Part shown: positions 16,494 to 20,273 of the stretch, piece by piece | Numbering within the stretch: the stretch's first letter is position 1 | Layout: each line of letters starts with the position of its first letter | Source of the DNA: Bacteroidota bacterium | Lineage (GTDB): Bacteria > Bacteroidota > Bacteroidia > Chitinophagales > JADIYW01 | Direction of reading: 5' to 3' | Assembly: GCA_016705125.1 (NCBI GenBank) | Contig: JADIYW010000034.1 | Span: 1 to 20,273, forward strand | DNA length: 20,273 nt | Notes under the pieces: model-generated | What the model was told of the DNA's origin: nothing | Database searches by the model: none | The model's input: only the letters and a program-made list of their open reading frames with translations | Made by a program: the position numbers and the translations under genes

Positions 16494-17807
16494 TCAATTA
16501 TTTATATATGTTAATATTCTATTAATGAATTTCTTCTCTTGTTCCAACGGATTTGCCTGTTCATTCATCTCTTCCAATTCAATGCCATCTATGATAAATT
16601 TCATTTTTACCCCATCTTCATTAATCAGGTTGGGGCTTTGGTATTCGTCAAAGTTTGGAGTGGTTGAAATCGGATAAAGCAGACCACCTGCTTTTACGGC
16701 TTTATGATTTAACTGATACTGGATGTAAGTATGTATCTGGAAAAAATCAGAACGATCAACATCAAAATACCTGCCCTTCATCCGTTTGTATTTGGCATCC
16801 CACACAGCAACTTCGTTTTCTTTTTGAAACACCAAATCAGGTATCAATTCCCTTTGAAAGAAATAGCCTTTGTAAGCAAGCTGTTTATCGTTCCTGTAAC
16901 GCCAGCCATAAGGTGAAAGATTTTTCTTTAGAATGGCTCTGAGATATTGCTCCCATACTTCGGCCATGTCAATAAAAAAGCCGAATCCCTTTTTTGCCTT
17001 ATCCTGTTTTAAGCTGAATTGTTTCCGCTTGATAATGTCCCAGGATAAATCAACCAATGGCTTCCAGCTTAAATAAATGTCTTTATACTTAATGTTTTTA
17101 TAATCGCTTTCGCTGATGTGTATTTTGTTTTGAACCACGCTGTGAACCTGATTGATGGCTTCCCTTGCAGAATCAGGAATATTGATTTTACCGATTTCAA
17201 AATCTGTCTTTAAAATTTGATAAGCCTGAAATATAATTTGTGCAATGTGTTCATCAATATGTTTTTCACGGAAGGTTGAAACTACTTCATTATTGCGATG
17301 CAAAGGCTTCAATGATTGCCTTACATCTAAACGGCCTCTGATGGCTGCCCCTTTGTATTCTCTTTTTACCTGTGTTTTAGGAACGCCATGTAAATTGGCA
17401 TTGGCTAATTTTTGCAACCAGATAAATGCAATGATCCTTTTAATGTAATGTTGCCAATCAACGCTTTTACTGGTTTGACTTGCCGATGTAGTAATCCGAA
17501 TATTGAAAATCTCTTCCAACATTCTGAAAAGCAATTTTTCGCCAAATCTTGGTTTGATGGTTATTTTATAATCTGTTTGATTGTGGTTGAAAATGGCTTC
17601 ACCAACAAACCTTCCGGCTGTCCAATTATTATTACGATAATCGTATTCTGCTAACTTGGAATCATCATCTGCATTGTAATTGGCAGAGAACCAAAACACA
17701 TTCTTGCTTTGCGATTGTATGAACTCCTGCAATACATCGGCTGTTGCCGTTTCATTATCAAAAGGCAAGCAATCAAAAGCTGTGATATGTTTAAGCGTTT
17801 CAGCCAT
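16494..17807 (-). CDS. mcrC: McrC-family restriction subunit (PD-(D/E)xK nuclease)
   Basis: This intact 437-residue protein is of usual McrC size. The N-terminal half (VGEAIFNHNQTDYKITIKPR, FGEKLLFRMLEEIFNI) is the McrC binding region. YKGAAIRGRLDVRQSLKPLH near 150 and the nuclease core near 330-355 (IPDLVFQKENEVAVWDAKYK) give the catalytic D...D-x-K pattern of the McrC PD-(D/E)xK fold. McrC binds the McrB AAA+ ring, stimulates its GTPase and cuts modified DNA. Its ATG overlaps the mcrB stop by 8 bp (ATGGCTGA), so the two are translationally coupled. It ends 24 bp from site A5 with no B element between. Which modified base is recognised depends on the McrB N-terminus and cannot be read here. 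Confidence 0.9.
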   Translation of the reverse strand: MAETLKHITAFDCLPFDNETATADVLQEFIQSQSKNVFWFSANYNADDDSKLAEYDYRNNNWTAGRFVGEAIFNHNQTDYKITIKPRFGEKLLFRMLEEIFNIRITTSASQTSKSVDWQHYIKRIIAFIWLQKLANANLHGVPKTQVKREYKGAAIRGRLDVRQSLKPLHRNNEVVSTFREKHIDEHIAQIIFQAYQILKTDFEIGKINIPDSAREAINQVHSVVQNKIHISESDYKNIKYKDIYLSWKPLVDLSWDIIKRKQFSLKQDKAKKGFGFFIDMAEVWEQYLRAILKKNLSPYGWRYRNDKQLAYKGYFFQRELIPDLVFQKENEVAVWDAKYKRMKGRYFDVDRSDFFQIHTYIQYQLNHKAVKAGGLLYPISTTPNFDEYQSPNLINEDGVKMKFIIDGIELEEMNEQANPLEQEKKFINRILTYINN

Positions 17808-18810
17808 TAATCAATACTTTCTGTAAGTCGTTTATTTTATCTCTTTTAGAATCTGCATCCATATTGCCCAGGAATGCCTGTAAGATTGGTTTTATGCTGA
17901 TTTCCCAGAGAATGTTTACCGGTTGGTTTAAAAAATAGAGGCGACCTGAATGCACACCTTTTAGTGACTTGAATATATCAACCACTTCTGCAAAGAATGT
18001 ATGACCTACCTGATAGTTTTCGCCCAATTCAGGCATGGCCGAAACTTCTTTATTCAACCGTTCGCAACGATTGATAAAGGTTTCAATATCTGCATCGCTG
18101 ATATTTATACCTAATTCCTTTTTCTTTTGCTGTATCATGTTCCAAAGAATCCCTCTGTCAAATCCTTTGAACTGCCATAAAAACCTTCTGCGAAGGGCAA
18201 AGTCAATCCGTTCGAGTGAAAAGTCTATTTCGTTCATTGTGCCAATGAAATAGAGATTGGCTGGAAGGGCAATTTCTAAATCACCAATTGAAAGTCTTAT
18301 TTTTTTATTGCGATACTCTAATGCAGAAAACAGCTCACCAAACAGCCTTGAAATATCTGTGCGGTTAATTTCATCGAGTATTAAAATATGAGGGAGTGGA
18401 TCAGCTTTTATTTTCTCAATTAAATTTAGAAGATAGCCGGGCTTTACCACACTGCTTTTATCTTCAATGTGCATACCGGCAATAAAATCTTCATAATTGT
18501 AATTACTGTGCAGTTGCAGGTGGTGTATGTGTTCTTCAAAAATCTTGTCAGAATTTTCAAAATACTCTTTGATGTTTTGCTTGTTGCGGAAATATTGCTT
18601 CGTAATTAGTAACTCAGCCAATCGGGTGGCTGAATGTGTTTTGGATGTGCCCGGAGGACCATAAAACACCATTGCCTTTTTATATTCAAATAAGGTAACT
18701 TCTGAAACATCGTCCTTGCTTTCGCCAAAGTTCCAGGCATCCTGAATATCTTCATCATAGAAACTTACTTCATAGCCAAATACCTCATCCAGCTTTTTAC
18801 GGATAGCCAA
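17800..18810 (-). CDS. mcrB: McrB-type AAA+ GTPase domain protein
   Basis: The 336-residue AAA+ module has Walker A FYGPPGTSKTHSA near residue 50, Walker B LILDEINRTDISRLFGEL near 143, sensor and McrB signature FIGTMNEIDFSLERIDFAL (the MNxxD motif, near 190) and arginine finger RRRFLW near 208. It is the motor that, with McrC, translocates and cuts DNA. The apparent start is a TTG at 18810. The frame is open for a further ~15 codons upstream and reads DLWDDIDESILAIRKKLDEV. That overlaps the end of the preceding 241-residue frame, so the usual single McrB polypeptide (recognition domain plus AAA+) was probably split by a one-base insertion in GAAGGAC near 18838-18845. Otherwise the two are separate, coupled genes. 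Confidence 0.85.
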   Translation of the reverse strand: MAIRKKLDEVFGYEVSFYDEDIQDAWNFGESKDDVSEVTLFEYKKAMVFYGPPGTSKTHSATRLAELLITKQYFRNKQNIKEYFENSDKIFEEHIHHLQLHSNYNYEDFIAGMHIEDKSSVVKPGYLLNLIEKIKADPLPHILILDEINRTDISRLFGELFSALEYRNKKIRLSIGDLEIALPANLYFIGTMNEIDFSLERIDFALRRRFLWQFKGFDRGILWNMIQQKKKELGINISDADIETFINRCERLNKEVSAMPELGENYQVGHTFFAEVVDIFKSLKGVHSGRLYFLNQPVNILWEISIKPILQAFLGNMDADSKRDKINDLQKVLING

Positions 18811-18826
18811 TATGCTTTCATCTATA

Positions 18827-19552
18827 TCATCCCATAAGTCCTTCTGTATTCTCTTTATCTAAAAGACTAAAGAAAGTATTGATGATGGCATCCTTGTGTT
18901 TCTGGGCTGCAATCGCCTCGTATTTATCAGGGTCGCATAGATGTAAAAGAATATGGTGAAGGGCAAGAAATTCCTTCCCTGCTTTTTTCAGTTTTTCGTC
19001 TGCGGTGGCGGTGGTAGTTTCGTTGTTATAATATAATTCCCTGCAAAGTGTTTCTATGTATTTTTTTAAAGAAGCAACATCATTGATATTCTTAGCTTGG
19101 AGGTTGCTCTTTACATCTCTGAAAAGCAAAAGCAAATAGGATATTTCAAAGGGCTTATTTAGTTTGTGGCGTTGACCTGCCGAACCTATACCACCATCTA
19201 CAAAAACATTGGTGAGTTTGTCGCTATAATCATCACCTAAAAATCTTATAACGGTTCCTTTCTTTCCTGAACTTGTCATATCAGAAGCTGGCATACCCCA
19301 AAGCCAAATGAAATGAGCAAATACTTCCTGAACCTCTTTTGATGTTCTTGAAAACTGGTCTTTTGATTTAGCATCAAAATTGCGGTCGCCTGTATCCGGA
19401 TTATCTACAAAAGCTGTTACACAAGCATTGAGGTTGTCAATGGTAAAAATGCCCGGATTCTCGGTTATGTAACTATCGTTATTGAGGATACTCTTTTGCA
19501 GAAAAGCATCAAAGTAATTGTACACCTCTTGTTTCGCCCAGCTTGGTTTCAT
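18827..19552 (-). CDS. mcrB: N-terminal target-recognition part of McrB, apparently separated by a frameshift
   Basis: ATG 19552 gives MKPSWAKQEVYNYFDAFLQK. Over 241 residues the protein shows FAHFIWLWGMPASDM near 80-95, DDYSDKLTNVFVDGGIGSAG near 110-130, KPFEISYLLLLFRDVK and LHHILLHLCDPDKYEAIAAQ near 200-218. This matches what I know of N-terminal halves of Bacteroidota McrB-like AAA proteins, where such a domain precedes the GTPase module in one chain. It would set the DNA specificity. Deleting one G in GAAGGAC would turn the ending NTEGLMG-stop into NTEDLWDDIDES and fuse it to the downstream AAA+ domain (about 580 residues in total). It is the first gene after site A6, 48 bp away. Confidence 0.7.
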   Translation of the reverse strand: MKPSWAKQEVYNYFDAFLQKSILNNDSYITENPGIFTIDNLNACVTAFVDNPDTGDRNFDAKSKDQFSRTSKEVQEVFAHFIWLWGMPASDMTSSGKKGTVIRFLGDDYSDKLTNVFVDGGIGSAGQRHKLNKPFEISYLLLLFRDVKSNLQAKNINDVASLKKYIETLCRELYYNNETTTATADEKLKKAGKEFLALHHILLHLCDPDKYEAIAAQKHKDAIINTFFSLLDKENTEGLMG

Positions 19553-19600
19553 ATAAATTTTTTTTTATTAATTCTATTTGAGTTCGGTCGTCCTACCATT

Positions 19601-19735
19601 GGCTATAACGGTTGGGGCTACCCGAAGGCAGGGACTTTTACCACAAAACCCATGCTCGAAGAACCTCTCTACAAATATAACACAATTTTTCATTCGAAGC
19701 ACCACTGCCCTGCTTTTGGGTAGCCTAAGTTATGT
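19601..19735. repeat. Site A6, attC-like palindrome with hybrid ends
   Basis: The left end is GGCTATAAC and the right end GTTATGTGC. GGCTACCC (19616-19623) pairs with GGGTAGCC. GAAG faces TTTT, and GCAGGG pairs with CCCTGC. The centre AGAACCTCTCTACAAATATA is shared with A7 only, so A6 and A7 form a subfamily. The right flavour GTGC matches A7's left end, and the left flavour matches A5's right end. Confidence 0.8.
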
Positions 19736-19905
19736 GCTGTTGTTTTATTTTTACTAAACACAGGCATTGTTGAGCCATAAGAATATTAGATGAATGATTT
19801 TAAAATCTTGTCTCTTATCACACAACAATGATAGGAGCTCTTTTTTAAAATCTTAGTCTTTTGTAACAATAAAACTAGATTTTGAAACGCTTAGAATAAA
19901 AAAAC

Positions 19906-19935
19906 TTGACTTTGTCTTTTTTTCTTATAACTTTG
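19906..19935 (+). promoter_or_regulatory. Possible Bacteroidota-type promoter
   Basis: TTG at 19906-19908, 19 bases, then TAACTTTG at 19928-19935 fits the Bacteroidota TTTG-N19-TAnnTTTG pattern except for the first T. It points rightward, opposite to the genes, straight into the structured segment at 19938-20006. In AT-rich DNA such matches arise by chance, so confidence is limited. Confidence 0.35.
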
Positions 19936-19937
19936 CC

Positions 19938-20006
19938 CAAGCCTTTTAAGCAGGAATTCGCTTTGAAAATATATATTTTCAGCAAAATTTTACTTTTGCA
20001 GGCTTG
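19938..20006 (+). ncRNA. Candidate structured small RNA (four-stem fold)
   Basis: CAAGCC (19938-19943) pairs with GGCTTG (20001-20006). It encloses three consecutive hairpins with almost no linker: AAGC/GCTT (19948-19963), the 16-base palindrome GAAAATATATATTTTC (19965-19980) and GCAAAA/TTTTGC (19982-19999). Together they give a compact four-way junction. A further hairpin GAAAAATA/TATTTTTC follows (20009-20028). A promoter-like box lies just upstream on the same strand. No homology to a known RNA family is recognised, and a DNA-hairpin role is equally possible. Confidence 0.35.
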
Positions 20007-20088
20007 ACGAAAAATAAAAATATTTTTCCGTTTCAAAATCTATACTTTCAAGTAAAAAAGACTATTTATCACTCAGGTCTCCCCCAGT

Positions 20089-20223
20089 GCACCTAACAGT
20101 TGAGGCTACTGAAGGCGAGGGACTTTACCACAAAGCCCATATCGAAGAACCTCTCTACAAATATAACACAATTTTTTGTTCAAGGCTTCCCTTTTACCCT
20201 GCTTTTGGGTAGCTAAGTTATGT
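20089..20223. repeat. Site A7, attC-like palindrome, right-most copy
   Basis: The left end GCACCTAAC differs from other copies; the right end is GTTATGTG. GGCTACT...GAAG...GGG pairs with CCCTGCTTTTGGGTAGC. The centre AGAACCTCTCTACAAATATA is identical to A6. The left end GCACCTAAC pairs with A6's right end GTTATGTGC across the gene-less cassette (one mismatch). Confidence 0.75.
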
Positions 20224-20273
20224 GTTTGTTGTTTTATTTTGCTAAAACACAGGCACTATTGAGCCATAAGAAT
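20224..20273. repeat. Second copy of the sequence that follows site A6
   Basis: TTTGTTGTTTTATTTT...CACAGGCACTATTGAGCCATAAGAAT matches 19736-19784 with a few changes. The window ends inside the repeat, so the next cassette to the right may have the same edge, or the whole A6 cassette may be tandemly duplicated. Confidence 0.6.

Larger units (their letters stand above)
19876..20042. repeat. 167-bp element with perfect 14-bp terminal inverted repeats
   Basis: TAGATTTTGAAACG (19876-19889) and CGTTTCAAAATCTA (20029-20042) are exact inverted repeats. The terminal TA on both ends could be a TA target duplication, which would make this a small MITE of IS630/Tc1 type with GATTTTGAAACG ends. Alternatively it is the closing stem of a structured RNA. 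No transposase is present. Confidence 0.55.
19736..20088. other. Gene-less cassette (~350 bp)
   Basis: No reading frame with convincing protein features is present on either strand. The first ~50 bp (TGTTGTTTTA...GAGCCATAAGAAT, to 19784) recur after A7 at 20224-20273, so A6 plus this tail and A7 plus this tail are direct copies ~488 bp apart. The rest is AT-rich. It contains a 167-bp segment bounded by a perfect 14-bp inverted repeat and a Bacteroidota-like promoter. Gene-less cassettes are known in integron arrays. Confidence 0.6.

Noticed and set aside
1..20273. CRISPR array
   Set aside because: The repeats are ~85 and ~135 bp, lie kilobases apart and flank genes; no short regular repeat-spacer pattern is present.
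1..20273. Insertion sequence, transposase or integrase
   Set aside because: No DDE, tyrosine or serine recombinase motifs were found in any frame; mobility is inferred only from the sites.
1..20273. tRNA or rRNA genes
   Set aside because: I saw no cloverleaf with a TTC-A/G T-arm or rRNA core sequence in the intergenic regions.

Overview
The window is AT-rich (about one third G+C by eye). Its genes have A-rich leaders with almost no Shine-Dalgarno, and its proteins look like those of Bacteroidota. One TTG-N19-TAnnTTTG box, the Bacteroidota promoter form, is visible. I infer a Bacteroidota chromosome or accessory island. No species marker is present.

Layout. Every convincing gene lies on the minus strand, so the array reads from right to left. 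Seven ~135-bp palindromic elements (site A: A1 4867-5002, A2 6486-6620, A3 7254-7390, A4 11225-11358, A5 16337-16470, A6 19601-19735, A7 20089-20223) cut it into cassettes. From right to left these are: (1) a gene-less 350-bp cassette holding a highly structured element; (2) an McrBC restriction module; (3) a RecD-like helicase plus a TPR/OB-fold protein; (4) a DRT3-type pair of reverse transcriptases; (5) a DUF7660-like protein plus a small lipoprotein; (6) a GIY-YIG nuclease plus a HARE-HTH/PD-(D/E)xK protein; (7) a giant SF1 helicase with a C-terminal Vsr-like nuclease and a GreA-C-like domain. Most cargo is known or plausible anti-phage or nuclease machinery.

The main observation is that site A behaves like an integron attC site. 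Its two ends (AAC...GTT) are flanked by short sequences of different 'flavours' (GGCTAT, GCAT, GCACnT). In all six complete cassettes the flavour at the 5' end is complementary to the flavour at the 3' end of the same cassette, even where the two ends of one A element disagree (A3, A5, A6). This is the signature expected if each cassette was once a closed circle whose junction restored a full palindrome. Mismatches in the stems are mostly G.T wobbles on the plus strand (A.C on the minus strand). That suggests the strand opposite to the genes is the folded one, as with attC bottom strands. No integrase gene lies in the window.

A second element (site B, ~85 bp, six copies) sits just inside A on both sides of three cassettes (helicase-nuclease, DRT3, helicase-TPR) and is absent from the others. 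It is a hairpin whose stems differ in sequence but keep base pairing. It has two invariant arms, CTCTTTTG and CAAATGTG, and is flanked by direct repeats of GCGTTGGC.

Several genes carry single-base frameshifts, mostly in short homopolymers (about 19 in total, concentrated between 5000 and 9750). Either the assembly holds long-read indels or some cassettes are decaying. The largest frames (4.4 kb, 2.5 kb, 1.3 kb, 1.3 kb) are open.
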